Source: Candidatus Aminicenantota bacterium
GTDB taxonomy: Bacteria > Acidobacteriota > Aminicenantia > JAMOAD01
Length of the DNA: 45,148 nt
Assembly (NCBI GenBank): GCA_027067555.1
Contig: JAMOVU010000065.1
Coordinates: 1 to 45,148 of the forward strand
Reading direction: 5' to 3'
Below are positions 27,222-35,106 of this stretch, in pieces (position 1 is the first letter of the stretch; each line of letters opens with the position of its first letter). The notes below the pieces were generated by a model. The model did not search any database. It saw only the letters and a program-made list of their open reading frames with translations, and had not been told where the DNA came from. The position numbers and the translations under genes are program-made.

Positions 27222-28510
27222 TTCAAACTCCTGATATAAGCTGCGACTTCAGCGGAAGCTGCCCCGGCAGAAAGTATGGAATCCGGAATATCCTTTGGCC
27301 CTGTTGCGGTCCCGGCTGCAAAAACTCCCTTCAAATTGGTCTTAGCCGGGCTTAAGAGGGCATCAGCTTGCTTTACATAATTATACTCATCAAGCTCAAG
27401 ATCCTCGTATTTGAAAATAGAAGTTATTCCAGTATTAGCAAGCATTCCAACAGAAAGAACAACAAGATCATGCTCTGCCTCTTTAACTCCACCGGAACCT
27501 TCCATATCTTCATACCTTACAATAAGATTTCCTGTTTCCTTTATTTCTTCAATCTTTGCGACCTTTCCTTTAACAAACTGGACTCCCATATCCTTTGCCT
27601 GTTGATAAAATTCCTCAAATCCCTTTCCGAAAGCCCTTATATCAATATAATAAATAGTAATATCCGCGAGCGGTAATGCACCCATTAAAAGCTGAGCCTG
27701 TTTAATCGAATACATACAGCAGATTTGAGAACAAATGGGGTTTCCGACAGATACATCTCTTGAGCCTGTGCAAAGAACATAGGCAATATTTTCAGGGATT
27801 TTGCCATCAAGTGGTCTTACAACAGCATTATACGGTCTTGTCGGGGATAGCAATCTGTCCATTTCCATTGCATCCATAACATTGGGAAACTTCCCGAATC
27901 CGTATTGAGGTTTTCTCCTTGCAGGGAAAAGATTAAAACCTGTTGCCAGTACCACTGCCTTCACTTTTAAGGTATAACACTCGGGTTCCTGAGTAAAATC
28001 AATTGCATTTGCCGGACATACTCTCTCACAAACTCCGCAAAGGATACAATTTTCTATGTCAATTACTGCTGTTTTAGGAATAGCTGTACTAAATGGGATA
28101 TAAACAGCTCTTCTTCCTACCAATCCAAAATTAAATTGATCTTCAACATTTACCGGACAGTTTGCTTCACACTCCTGGCATCCCGTACAAAGGTCTTCCC
28201 TTACATACTTTGGCTTTTTTAATATCTTAACCTTAAACTTTTTATCAATTCTTTCTATACTTGTTACCTCACTATAACTGAGGACTTCAATATTTTCATG
28301 ACGCATTGTCTCTGACATCTTAGGAGTAGCAATACAACTGGCGCAATCAAGTGTGGGAAAGACTTTGCTCAAAAGAATCATCTTCCCTCCGATTGAAGGC
28401 TCCTTTTCAATCATGATTACTTTAAAACCCATGTCAGCGAGATTCAGAGCTGTCTCCTGCCCGGCAATTCCTCCTCCTATAACAAGCACATCATATTCAA
28501 GATGAAACAT
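27218..28510 (-). CDS. qmoA: QmoA-like FAD/iron-sulfur subunit (HdrA family)
   Basis: I choose the ATG at 28510, which follows CAGGAGGAAAAA, rather than an ATG six codons upstream that itself contains the ribosome site. The 430-residue protein has the FAD motif GGGIAGQETALNLAD near residue 14, a CASC motif in TLDCASCIATPKM (near residue 50), and two ferredoxin clusters CTGCQECEANCP and CILCGVCERVCP. Size and motifs match QmoA rather than full HdrA. It is expected to bifurcate or relay electrons with QmoB and QmoC. Its start overlaps the end of mvhD. Confidence 0.88.
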   Translation of the reverse strand: MFHLEYDVLVIGGGIAGQETALNLADMGFKVIMIEKEPSIGGKMILLSKVFPTLDCASCIATPKMSETMRHENIEVLSYSEVTSIERIDKKFKVKILKKPKYVREDLCTGCQECEANCPVNVEDQFNFGLVGRRAVYIPFSTAIPKTAVIDIENCILCGVCERVCPANAIDFTQEPECYTLKVKAVVLATGFNLFPARRKPQYGFGKFPNVMDAMEMDRLLSPTRPYNAVVRPLDGKIPENIAYVLCTGSRDVSVGNPICSQICCMYSIKQAQLLMGALPLADITIYYIDIRAFGKGFEEFYQQAKDMGVQFVKGKVAKIEEIKETGNLIVRYEDMEGSGGVKEAEHDLVVLSVGMLANTGITSIFKYEDLELDEYNYVKQADALLSPAKTNLKGVFAAGTATGPKDIPDSILSAGAASAEVAAYIRSLK

Positions 28511-28943
28511 TTTTTCCTCCTGACTCATTCGTGTTTTCTTTTAATTTTTTTAGAGCTTCGGAAAATTTTTTCATATGATTCACAAAAGATTCAGCACAAA
28601 CGGAGCACACAGCTGCCATTTTAATTCTTGAAGGGTCAATTCCCATCTCTTTCGCTCTTTCCTGAGATGAAAGAACAATTCTTGCTGTTAGTTGAGAACA
28701 ATCTTCCCTGTAAGGACAATCAGAACCATCAGCTGCAATAAAAACTCCGTCAAAACCTTTTTTTAAAGCATAAATTATCCAATCCGGATTTATTCCGCTT
28801 GAGCATGGAACAGTAATTGTATAAACCGTGGGTGGATAATGCATTTTCAAAAGACCCGCAAGATCTATTCCCGGATCAGAGATACTGTTTGTAGAAAAAA
28901 CAAGGATTTTGGGGGGAAGCCCCCCCTCCTTTCTCTCCCTCAT
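28497..28943 (-). CDS. MvhD/HdrA-associated iron-sulfur subunit, divergent
   Basis: The 148-residue protein resembles MvhD (the [2Fe-2S] adaptor of heterodisulfide reductase complexes) in length and pattern: PKILVFSTNSISDPGIDLAG at the start, VPCSSGINPDWIIYALKKGFDGVFIAAD in the middle and a late AVCSVC. The usual N-terminal Cys pair after the first strand is missing (FSTNSIS instead of FxCxxC), while later cysteines at about 51, 82 and 87 remain. In QmoB this domain is fused; here it is a separate gene placed first after tusA. ATGA links it to tusA. A G-run/C-run hairpin (28911-28926) lies in its first codons. Confidence 0.75.
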   Translation of the reverse strand: MRERKEGGLPPKILVFSTNSISDPGIDLAGLLKMHYPPTVYTITVPCSSGINPDWIIYALKKGFDGVFIAADGSDCPYREDCSQLTARIVLSSQERAKEMGIDPSRIKMAAVCSVCAESFVNHMKKFSEALKKLKENTNESGGKNVSS

Positions 28944-29197
28944 TTCATTTTTTTCATAAAAATTCTCCAGTATCCAGCTTCCTCTATTATTCCCAAAAAT
29001 TCATGACCCATTTTATTCGCCCATTTGGGAATATCCTTTGTTGTTCCCTCATCAGAGGATAAAACTTCCATAACACCACCAACGGGGACTTCGGCGAGAG
29101 CCCTTTTTGCAGCAAGAAGAGGGCCAGGACATGCAGTTCCTCTTGCATCAACTGTTTTTGCTACTTCCAAAGTTTTTAATTCTTCCTGACTTAACAT
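28940..29197 (-). CDS. tusA: TusA-family sulfur carrier protein
   Basis: The 85-residue protein has the TusA signature with the persulfide-carrying cysteine in ARGTACPGPLLAAKRAL (C23 in the CPxP motif), followed by the typical VLSSDEGTTKDIPKWANKMGHEF strand-helix pattern. Unlike tRNA-modifying TusA, it sits next to dsrE and Hdr/Qmo genes, a setting in which TusA usually delivers sulfane sulfur to or from respiratory sulfur enzymes. The stop is shared with the mvhD start; a AAGGAGG site precedes its ATG. Confidence 0.9.
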   Translation of the reverse strand: MLSQEELKTLEVAKTVDARGTACPGPLLAAKRALAEVPVGGVMEVLSSDEGTTKDIPKWANKMGHEFLGIIEEAGYWRIFMKKMK

Positions 29198-29249
29198 ATT
29201 ATTCCTCCTTATATAAATTTTGTTATTAAAATCTTTTTGTTGAAAAAAA

Positions 29250-29666
29250 TTAAATAAAAAGACTTATATCAGCCTCTTCAGCCGCTGAGATATATTCACC
29301 AATTCCTACAATATCATCCGCAATATCAACAAAATCCTCTAACTTTTCTCCTCCCCAGATCTTTCCGGCAAGTCCGCAGATATGAATTTTCACATTTGTA
29401 AGCTCCTTGGCCTGCTTAAAAAAATCAATCCATTTCGGGACTTTTAATCTTTGAAGGGATGCAAAGAATTCCTCCTTTTTGTCCTGAAGTTCAGCCATGT
29501 GAGTATTGGTGTCAACATTCTCTTTCTTAAAAGCATATGCTCCCATAAGAAGCACATAAACATCAATTTCATAATCCTGTGCAGCAGCTCCGCTCAACAC
29601 CACACCGGCTGCCGTTAGTTTGTCAACACTACCAGAAAAGATAGCCATAACCATTTTTTTTGCCAT
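29250..29666 (-). CDS. DsrE/DsrF-like sulfurtransferase-family protein, first gene of the qmo operon
   Basis: The 138-residue protein belongs to the DsrE-like family (large DsrE/peroxiredoxin-type group): the opening KMVMAIFSGSVDKLTAAGVVLSGAA and the segment VYVLLMGAYAFKKEN are typical, and a conserved Cys lies in KIHICGLAGKIWGG. Such proteins pass sulfur to TusA and appear in Hdr-like sulfur-oxidation and Dsr clusters. The ATG follows AAGGAGG, about 20 bp from a perfect 13-bp inverted repeat. A longer frame starting at 29865 overlaps it but has low-complexity content and no support. Confidence 0.82.
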   Translation of the reverse strand: MAKKMVMAIFSGSVDKLTAAGVVLSGAAAQDYEIDVYVLLMGAYAFKKENVDTNTHMAELQDKKEEFFASLQRLKVPKWIDFFKQAKELTNVKIHICGLAGKIWGGEKLEDFVDIADDIVGIGEYISAAEEADISLFI

Positions 29667-29690
29667 AATAATCCTCCTTAAAAATTTTTT

Positions 29691-29720
29691 TATTAATAGT
29701 TATAAGAATAACTATTAATA
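29691..29720 (-). promoter_or_regulatory. Perfect palindromic operator of the dsrE-qmo operon
   Basis: Arms TATTAATAGTTAT (29691-29703) and ATAACTATTAATA (29708-29720) form a perfect 13-bp inverted repeat around a 4-base spacer. It lies 25-54 bp upstream of the dsrE ATG and covers the predicted start site and part of the -10 element. The cognate factor is unknown. Confidence 0.7.
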
Positions 29721-29747
29721 TAATATTATTTGATATTTTTCTAACAA
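29713..29747 (-). promoter_or_regulatory. Predicted promoter of the dsrE-qmo operon
   Basis: On the minus strand TTGTTA (29747-29742), a 16-bp spacer and TATTAT (29725-29720) predict a start near 29713 inside the palindrome. The layout suggests repression by a palindrome-binding factor. Confidence 0.5.
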
Positions 29748-29946
29748 AATAATTAATTCTTGACGAGAAGTTTTTAAAAAGCTTTGTTGATAGTATTTTA
29801 TTACTGGTCTTACAATGTTTTTTAAAAATCAAATATTCACAACAATCCTTTTCCTTCACACCCATAGTAGTATAATTTAACTCATTTTTTTTTATTTGTC
29901 AATATTTTAACAAAAAAATATTTTAAAAATTCTCTAAAATCAAACC

Positions 29947-29975
29947 TTGACTTAATCAAAAAACTCATTTATATT
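29947..29975 (+). promoter_or_regulatory. Promoter giving a leaderless transcript for pyrK
   Basis: TTGACT (29947-29952), 17 bp and TATATT (29970-29975) place the predicted transcription start at 29982, the A of the pyrK ATG. No Shine-Dalgarno is present. The 29721-29946 stretch between the two divergent promoters is AT-rich and holds nothing else I can support. Confidence 0.6.
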
Positions 29976-29981
29976 TTCTTA

Positions 29982-30752
29982 ATGAATGGGTATAAGAGCT
30001 TAAAAATAGTGGATAAAAAAGAATGGGGGGATAATTATTTTTCTCTCTTTTTAAAAGATAAAGAAATAAGTGAGATTGTTTTTCCCGGAAATTTTTTTAT
30101 GGTGAAAATTCCATATTTTGAAAGTGGGGCTATTCTTCCCCGCCCCTTTTCAATAGCAAGAGTTTTTAAAGAAGAAAATGTATTTGAGTTATTTTTTCAG
30201 GTGGTAGGAAAAGGAACGGAAGTATTTTCAAAACTTAAAGAAGGGGATTATCTTGAAATTTTAGGCCCACTGGGGAATAAATTTCCAATAAAAACAGAAA
30301 AAAAAATAATAATGGTTGCCGGAGGAAGGGGGATATCTCCTTTTCTTTATCTTTCCGAAATATTAAAAAGAGAAAAAAAAGATTTCCTTTTAATTTACGG
30401 AGGGAAAAGCGAAAAAGACATAAAGTTCAGACACTATCTTTCATCATATAATACTCTTTTTATAACAGAAGATGGTAGTTATGGTGAAAAGGGATTAGTT
30501 ACTGATTTTTTACCCAAAGGCGCTTTTACGGTTTTTTCTTGCGGGCCGGAGATAATGATGGAAAAGGTTTATGAATTTTACAAAAAAACAAACTCCGAAG
30601 TTTTTGTATCACTTGAAGAGAGGATGGCATGCGGAACAGGTGTGTGTTATGGATGCGCAAAAAAGATAAGAAGAGGAGATAAGATAGAAATGGTGAGAGT
30701 TTGTCAGGAAGGCCCTGTCTTTAATGCAAAAGAGGTGGTTTGGGATGAGTGA
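29982..30752 (+). CDS. pyrK: Dihydroorotate dehydrogenase electron transfer subunit
   Basis: The 256-residue protein is the FAD/[2Fe-2S] partner of class 1B dihydroorotate dehydrogenase, passing electrons from PyrD to NAD. The FAD-binding RPFSIA motif, the nucleotide-binding MVAGGRGISPF near residue 107 and four C-terminal cysteines C217, C222, C225, C241 (CGTGVCYGC and VCQEGP) are all visible. It overlaps pyrD by 8 bp. The start has no ribosome site but matches the predicted transcript start. Confidence 0.93.
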   Translation: MNGYKSLKIVDKKEWGDNYFSLFLKDKEISEIVFPGNFFMVKIPYFESGAILPRPFSIARVFKEENVFELFFQVVGKGTEVFSKLKEGDYLEILGPLGNKFPIKTEKKIIMVAGGRGISPFLYLSEILKREKKDFLLIYGGKSEKDIKFRHYLSSYNTLFITEDGSYGEKGLVTDFLPKGAFTVFSCGPEIMMEKVYEFYKKTNSEVFVSLEERMACGTGVCYGCAKKIRRGDKIEMVRVCQEGPVFNAKEVVWDE

Positions 30753-31668
30753 AATAGATTTAACCACAAAAATAGGAAATCTTGCACTTAAAAACCCCAT
30801 AATTCTTGCATCAGGCACAGCAGGTTATGGATACGAACTTGAAAAATACATCAATTTCAATGAAATCGGAGGCTTTGTTTCAAAGGGAATATATTTTGAC
30901 CCGAGAAAAGGTAATGATTCACCGAGGATTTATGAGACACCTTGTGGTATGCTCAATGCAATTGGTCTTCAGGGAATAGGAGTAAAAAGATTCAGAGATG
31001 AAATTATCCCTTTCTGGGAAAAATATGATACTGTTTTCGGAGTTAATGTAGCAGGTGAGACAGAGGATGAGTATGTGAAAGTTGTGGAATACCTTGAAAG
31101 GGAAAAAAGAGTTGATTTTTTTGAGATAAATTTATCCTGTCCCAATGTTCATGAAGGGGGAAAATCTCCGTCATGGGATTCTCAAAAAACCTTTTCAATA
31201 ATCAAAGAAATAAAAAAGATTAGCAAAAAGCATATTATGGCAAAACTATCTCCGAATGTAACTTATATAGAGGAAATTGCTAAAGCGGCCGAAGAGGCGG
31301 GAGCGGATAGTATCAGCCTTGTGAATACCTTTGTTGGGATGGCTGTGGATATAAAAACAAAAAAACCTCAGATAAAAAATGTTTTCGGTGGGGTTTCGGG
31401 ACCTGCTATAAAACCAATGGCGCTTGCACTGGTCTTTAAAGTATTTAAATCAGTCAAAATTCCAATTGTAGGAATGGGAGGAATCTCCTCCGCAGGGGAT
31501 ATTCTTGAATTCATAATATCGGGAGCTTCGGCAATTGAAATTGGGACAGCAACAATTGTAGATCCACGTGCATCTTTGAAAATGCTTAAACAGCTAAAAG
31601 ATTTAATGAGAGCGCTCAACCATAAAAATATTAAAGATTTAATTGGGAGTATAATAACCGGAGGTTAA
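30745..31668 (+). CDS. pyrD: Dihydroorotate dehydrogenase, class 1B catalytic subunit
   Basis: The start is placed at 30745, where GAGGTGG precedes the ATG, giving 307 residues. The enzyme oxidises dihydroorotate to orotate with FMN in pyrimidine synthesis. The class 1 motif NLSCPNVHEGG carries the active-site Cys132, which marks the 1B type; SLVNTFVGMA and GMGGISSAGD supply FMN contacts. Co-transcribed with pyrK, as usual for this heterotetramer. Length fits. Confidence 0.95.
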   Translation: MSEIDLTTKIGNLALKNPIILASGTAGYGYELEKYINFNEIGGFVSKGIYFDPRKGNDSPRIYETPCGMLNAIGLQGIGVKRFRDEIIPFWEKYDTVFGVNVAGETEDEYVKVVEYLEREKRVDFFEINLSCPNVHEGGKSPSWDSQKTFSIIKEIKKISKKHIMAKLSPNVTYIEEIAKAAEEAGADSISLVNTFVGMAVDIKTKKPQIKNVFGGVSGPAIKPMALALVFKVFKSVKIPIVGMGGISSAGDILEFIISGASAIEIGTATIVDPRASLKMLKQLKDLMRALNHKNIKDLIGSIITGG

Positions 31669-31669
31669 A

Positions 31670-32401
31670 ATGAAAAAAATCATAATTTTACCAATAATTT
31701 TATTGTTTATTAGTTCATGTATAACAATTTATGCCCCCTCTCCAACCTATCCCGGGGGGCAATTTTCAAATCCAAAGACAAAAGTAATAAAGAAAAGTTT
31801 TGAGTTTTCTCCCGGCTCTCTTTTAAAAATAAATGCGGAAGTCGGAACTTACAAAATAGAGGGGAAACCTCAAAAAAAGCTTGTTTATAATGGAAAAGTT
31901 TCCGCTTCCACTCCCGACTTTTTTTATGACACAGACTTTAGCATAAAAAAGGAAGGTGATAAAACAGTTGCGCTCAAAGCATCAGTATTTAAAAAAAGCA
32001 TCAAAGAAATTGAAATCACAGGAAATATTTTTGTGCCATTTGAAACAAATATAAAAGGTATTTTTAAAGAGGCGAAAGTGGATATTACTTCCATAAGAGG
32101 AAATATTTCTCTAACCTCAAATTATCTCAACTCCACACTTGCGGATGTTTCCGGAAAAGTATCCGTATTCTCAAAAAGCGGGCATGTGAGATTAACGATT
32201 CTTGAGTGGGATAAATCAGATTCTTTTAGTATTGTCCTTGATGAAGGAGATATTGAATTTTTCGCTCCAAAAGAGGCAAAGTTAGACATTATTACAGACA
32301 CCGGAGATAATAAAGTTACAAAAAAGTATGAATTTAAAAAGGGGAAAACAAGAGTTTATTTAAAAGTTAAAAAAGGTGAGATTTTAATTGATAAAATCTA
32401 A
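31670..32401 (+). CDS. Lipoprotein with DUF4097-like beta-helix domain
   Basis: The 243-residue protein has a lipoprotein signal with lipobox ISSC (Cys17). The mature part is rich in short strands with GNISLTSNYLNSTLADVSGKVSVFSKSGHV, VLDEGDIEFFAPKEAKLDIITDTGD and a terminal GEILID, the pattern of DUF4097/adhesin-like beta solenoids. It starts two bases after pyrD and overlaps the next gene by one base, so it belongs to the pyr transcript. Its role is unknown. Confidence 0.72.
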   Translation: MKKIIILPIILLFISSCITIYAPSPTYPGGQFSNPKTKVIKKSFEFSPGSLLKINAEVGTYKIEGKPQKKLVYNGKVSASTPDFFYDTDFSIKKEGDKTVALKASVFKKSIKEIEITGNIFVPFETNIKGIFKEAKVDITSIRGNISLTSNYLNSTLADVSGKVSVFSKSGHVRLTILEWDKSDSFSIVLDEGDIEFFAPKEAKLDIITDTGDNKVTKKYEFKKGKTRVYLKVKKGEILIDKI

Positions 32402-33720
32402 TGAAAAAAGGTAAGATAAAATTTATTTTAACTTTTGCAGTTGGTTTTTTCTTTTTTCTTTTTCCCATAAAATTCCATGGAGAGTGGACAGTATCATTTG
32501 ATATATTTATCAAATTTTTAAGAAAAAACATTCCCCTGACCCTCTCTTACTACTCATTTTTCCTTATAATAGGAGGGGTTATTTTATCCTTTTTCACTCT
32601 TTTTTCAAAAAAGAAAAACAATAGCCTAACATATTTCAAATCATCCCCATTAATAATTTTACTTAGAACTATTGGACTTCTCTTTTCCATTTTCTTTGTA
32701 CTTAAAATCGGACCTTCAATACTGCTCGAAAAGAGGATTTCACACACAATTTGGGATATTCTGGTAGTTTCCGTTGCCACAATAATACCTATCGGGGCAA
32801 TTTTCATAAATATATTTACAAACTTCGGAGGGCTTGAATTCATAGGTGTTCTTGCAAGACCATTGATGAGACCTCTTTTCAAAATACCGGGAAGAGGAGC
32901 TCTTGATGCAATAACATCATGGGTGGGAAGCTATTCTGTTGCTTTATATTTGACACACAATTTATTTCATAGTGGAAAATATAACAAAAGAGAGGTATTT
33001 ATTATAGCCACCGCATTTTCAACTGTAAGTATCGGATTTGTGGGAGTTGTGGCATCAACACTTAAAATTTTAAACTACTTTCCTTACATATTTGTCGGTT
33101 ATTTTTTAGGAACAGTTTATACGGCTTTTATAATTGTAAGAATCCCACCAACCTCCAAAGTAAAAGATGAATATATAACAACACCGGATCCTGAGCCTGA
33201 AGTTAAACCAACAATAAAAGAAGCTTACAGGATAGCCGTAAAAAAAGCCGAAAAATCCGGATCCGTTTTTTCAATTTCATTAAAAGGCTTTTTTGATGGG
33301 ATTTTTCTTGCTTCATCAATAATAGGAACAATAGTGGCTGTGGGAACTATATCACTTTTAATTGCTTACCATACTAAATTTTTTGATTATCTTGCGATTC
33401 CGTTTATCCCCATTTACAAACTTTTGAATGTTCCCAATGTAAGGGAAATTTCAATCGCAACAATTATTGAAGTTGCGGAAATGTATTTGCCATCGCTTAT
33501 ATGTATAAACACAGCGCTCTTTACAAAACTTTTTGTAGCAATAATGTCCACAACCCAGCTTATCTTTTTCTCTTCAGTGGGTCCTATGATAATAGATATG
33601 TTCAAAGATGTTCCCATAAAATTTTCTCATCTTTTAATTCTTTTTCTCGAAAGAACCCTGCTCTTAATCCCTTTCACCTATCTTTATGTAAAATTGATTA
33701 TGGTTCTCATAGCACCATAA
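32401..33720 (+). CDS. YjiH-like integral membrane protein with nucleoside-recognition (Gate) domains
   Basis: The 439-residue protein has about ten membrane segments. Two Gate-like halves are visible: one around GGLEFIGVLARPLMRPLFKIPGRGALDAITSWVGSYS (about 143-180) and the other in the C-terminal third around VPNVREISIATIIEVAEMYLPSL. The layout matches YjiH/nucleoside-recognition membrane proteins related to SpmA/SpmB and FeoB gate domains. Substrate unknown. Position after pyrKD could hint at nucleoside or nucleobase handling, but that is only context. Confidence 0.75.
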   Translation: MKKGKIKFILTFAVGFFFFLFPIKFHGEWTVSFDIFIKFLRKNIPLTLSYYSFFLIIGGVILSFFTLFSKKKNNSLTYFKSSPLIILLRTIGLLFSIFFVLKIGPSILLEKRISHTIWDILVVSVATIIPIGAIFINIFTNFGGLEFIGVLARPLMRPLFKIPGRGALDAITSWVGSYSVALYLTHNLFHSGKYNKREVFIIATAFSTVSIGFVGVVASTLKILNYFPYIFVGYFLGTVYTAFIIVRIPPTSKVKDEYITTPDPEPEVKPTIKEAYRIAVKKAEKSGSVFSISLKGFFDGIFLASSIIGTIVAVGTISLLIAYHTKFFDYLAIPFIPIYKLLNVPNVREISIATIIEVAEMYLPSLICINTALFTKLFVAIMSTTQLIFFSSVGPMIIDMFKDVPIKFSHLLILFLERTLLLIPFTYLYVKLIMVLIAP

Positions 33721-33732
33721 ACCTTTAAAAAT

Positions 33733-34281
33733 TCATCTCAAAATAGGCAAAAGCTCTGAATCAAGATATTCTTTCAAAAAAGATAATACTTCCGGAGCAC
33801 AAATTGGGATATCCTCCCCTATCTCCTTTTTAATCTCCGCTGTGTCAAGAATAAACTCTCCTTTATCGGTTTTTATTTTAAATAGTATGTCAAAACTTTC
33901 AGCTGAAATTATGATTGTTAAAATCGTATCCTTAAGATTACCGAGAGGAGGCAAATCAATATGGGATTTTTTGAATTTTGCAAAAACTTCTGTCCCTTTA
34001 CCCGGAGAGCTTTTTATTCTAAAATCACCATCACAATGGAGAGCCGTCTCCTTTAAAAGGGGAACTCCAAGTCCCACTTTTTTCTCTTTTTTTGTCGTAT
34101 AAAAAGGGTCCTCAACTTTTCTTATTGTTTCCTCATCCATACCGGAGCCATTATCTTTCACACTAATAATCAATTCATCCTCTTTTTCAGAATCTTTGAT
34201 AAAAACCTCAATTTTTTTTGCTCCTGCCCTTATTGAATTCTGAACAAGGTCTAAAATATGATAAGATAATTCTTCCATCAT
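33733..34281 (-). CDS. Stand-alone histidine-kinase-type ATPase domain protein
   Basis: The 182-residue protein contains only a HATPase_c domain: N-box ELSYHILDLVQNSIRAGA, G1 box DNGSGMD, an F-box-like DPFYTTKK and G2 box GLGVPLLK. There is no dimerisation/phosphoacceptor region and no sensor. The C-terminal 50 residues are separate and not recognised. It overlaps the PHP gene by ATGA. Such an ATPase plus PHP pair is frequently seen near NADH- or ferredoxin-linked hydrogenase genes in anaerobes, but none is here. It may be an anti-sigma or partner-kinase type factor; function is open. Confidence 0.82.
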   Translation of the reverse strand: MMEELSYHILDLVQNSIRAGAKKIEVFIKDSEKEDELIISVKDNGSGMDEETIRKVEDPFYTTKKEKKVGLGVPLLKETALHCDGDFRIKSSPGKGTEVFAKFKKSHIDLPPLGNLKDTILTIIISAESFDILFKIKTDKGEFILDTAEIKKEIGEDIPICAPEVLSFLKEYLDSELLPILR

Positions 34282-35012
34282 TTTCTTATCACCCTGTATT
34301 TACCTTCCTTTGCCGCTTTATAAATTTGTTTAAGATTGATTTCACTTACTTCATACTCTGTATATGCTCTTCCGATATCATCAGGATAGTGAGCATCAGA
34401 GTTTGAAATAAGGGAATAACTTTTTAAAAAAGGATAAAATTTGAATATTTCTTCTAAGTTAGCATTATAGGAAATTTCCATAATACTATCTTTTAAAATA
34501 TCCGGAACCTTATAAAGATTCGTTAGAAGACCGTATCTTTCTCTCTCAATATGAGAAGGAATTACAAATCCTCCGTATTTTAAAACAAGTTCAACAAGTT
34601 CCTCTATCGAAAGCTCCAATGAATTCGCAAGAAGCTTTTTCTCCTCTCCTATCACATTTTCATCCTTGTCAACAATAATCTGATCTCCGAAATAATCCGG
34701 GTCATTTTCAATATTAGGAAGATGGGGATAAATCTCCGAATAAAAATTTTCTATCCTTTTCCAATCTTCAAACAATGTTAAAATATGCACCTCTTCAATT
34801 GTCTGAGCTTCCATACCGTAAAAAACCTTAACACCCTCTTTCTCTCCAATCTCCTTTACCGCCAGTGCATTGTAAATTGAGTTATGGTCACTTATAGCTA
34901 TTGCATCAAGCTTTAAAGCTTTTACTCTTGAGATTATATTCTCCGGAGACATATCAAATGAGCCGCAAGGTGAAAGAACAGTATGAATATGAAGATCAGC
35001 CTTTATTAACAT
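34278..35012 (-). CDS. PHP-domain metal-dependent phosphoesterase-like protein
   Basis: The 244-residue protein carries PHP motifs: ADLHIHTVLSPCG (metal-binding HxH), an ISDHNSI motif near residue 41, a histidine in VIPSHIERE (about 153) and a closing SNSDAHYPDDIG (about 207). The family includes histidinol and nucleotide phosphatases and DNA polymerase-associated domains. It is co-transcribed with the stand-alone ATPase. There is no ribosome site before the ATG, and a promoter predicts a start within one base of it, so it is probably leaderless. Confidence 0.85.
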   Translation of the reverse strand: MLIKADLHIHTVLSPCGSFDMSPENIISRVKALKLDAIAISDHNSIYNALAVKEIGEKEGVKVFYGMEAQTIEEVHILTLFEDWKRIENFYSEIYPHLPNIENDPDYFGDQIIVDKDENVIGEEKKLLANSLELSIEELVELVLKYGGFVIPSHIERERYGLLTNLYKVPDILKDSIMEISYNANLEEIFKFYPFLKSYSLISNSDAHYPDDIGRAYTEYEVSEINLKQIYKAAKEGKYRVIRK

Positions 35013-35017
35013 TTGAA

Positions 35018-35046
35018 ACTATAATATAGAATTTTTCTTTTTTCAA
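35018..35046 (-). promoter_or_regulatory. Promoter giving a near-leaderless transcript for the PHP gene
   Basis: On the minus strand TTGAAA (35046-35041), 17 bp and TATAGT (35023-35018) place the start at 35011-35012, at the ATG. A second, divergent leaderless promoter lies beside it. Confidence 0.55.
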
Positions 35047-35071
35047 TTTTTCGGGGGAGTTTAAACTTTTG

Positions 35072-35100
35072 TTGAATATAAGAAAAAAATAATATATATT
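35072..35100 (+). promoter_or_regulatory. Promoter giving a leaderless transcript for the GT2 gene
   Basis: TTGAAT (35072-35077), a 17-bp spacer and TATATT (35095-35100) place the expected start at 35107, the A of the ATG; no Shine-Dalgarno precedes it. Confidence 0.6.
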
Positions 35101-35106
35101 TTATCA

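Noticed and set aside
29629-29865. A 78-codon frame overlapping and extending the dsrE start upstream.
   Set aside because: Low-complexity, no ribosome site, crosses the promoter and palindrome of the operon; dsrE has a better start at 29666.
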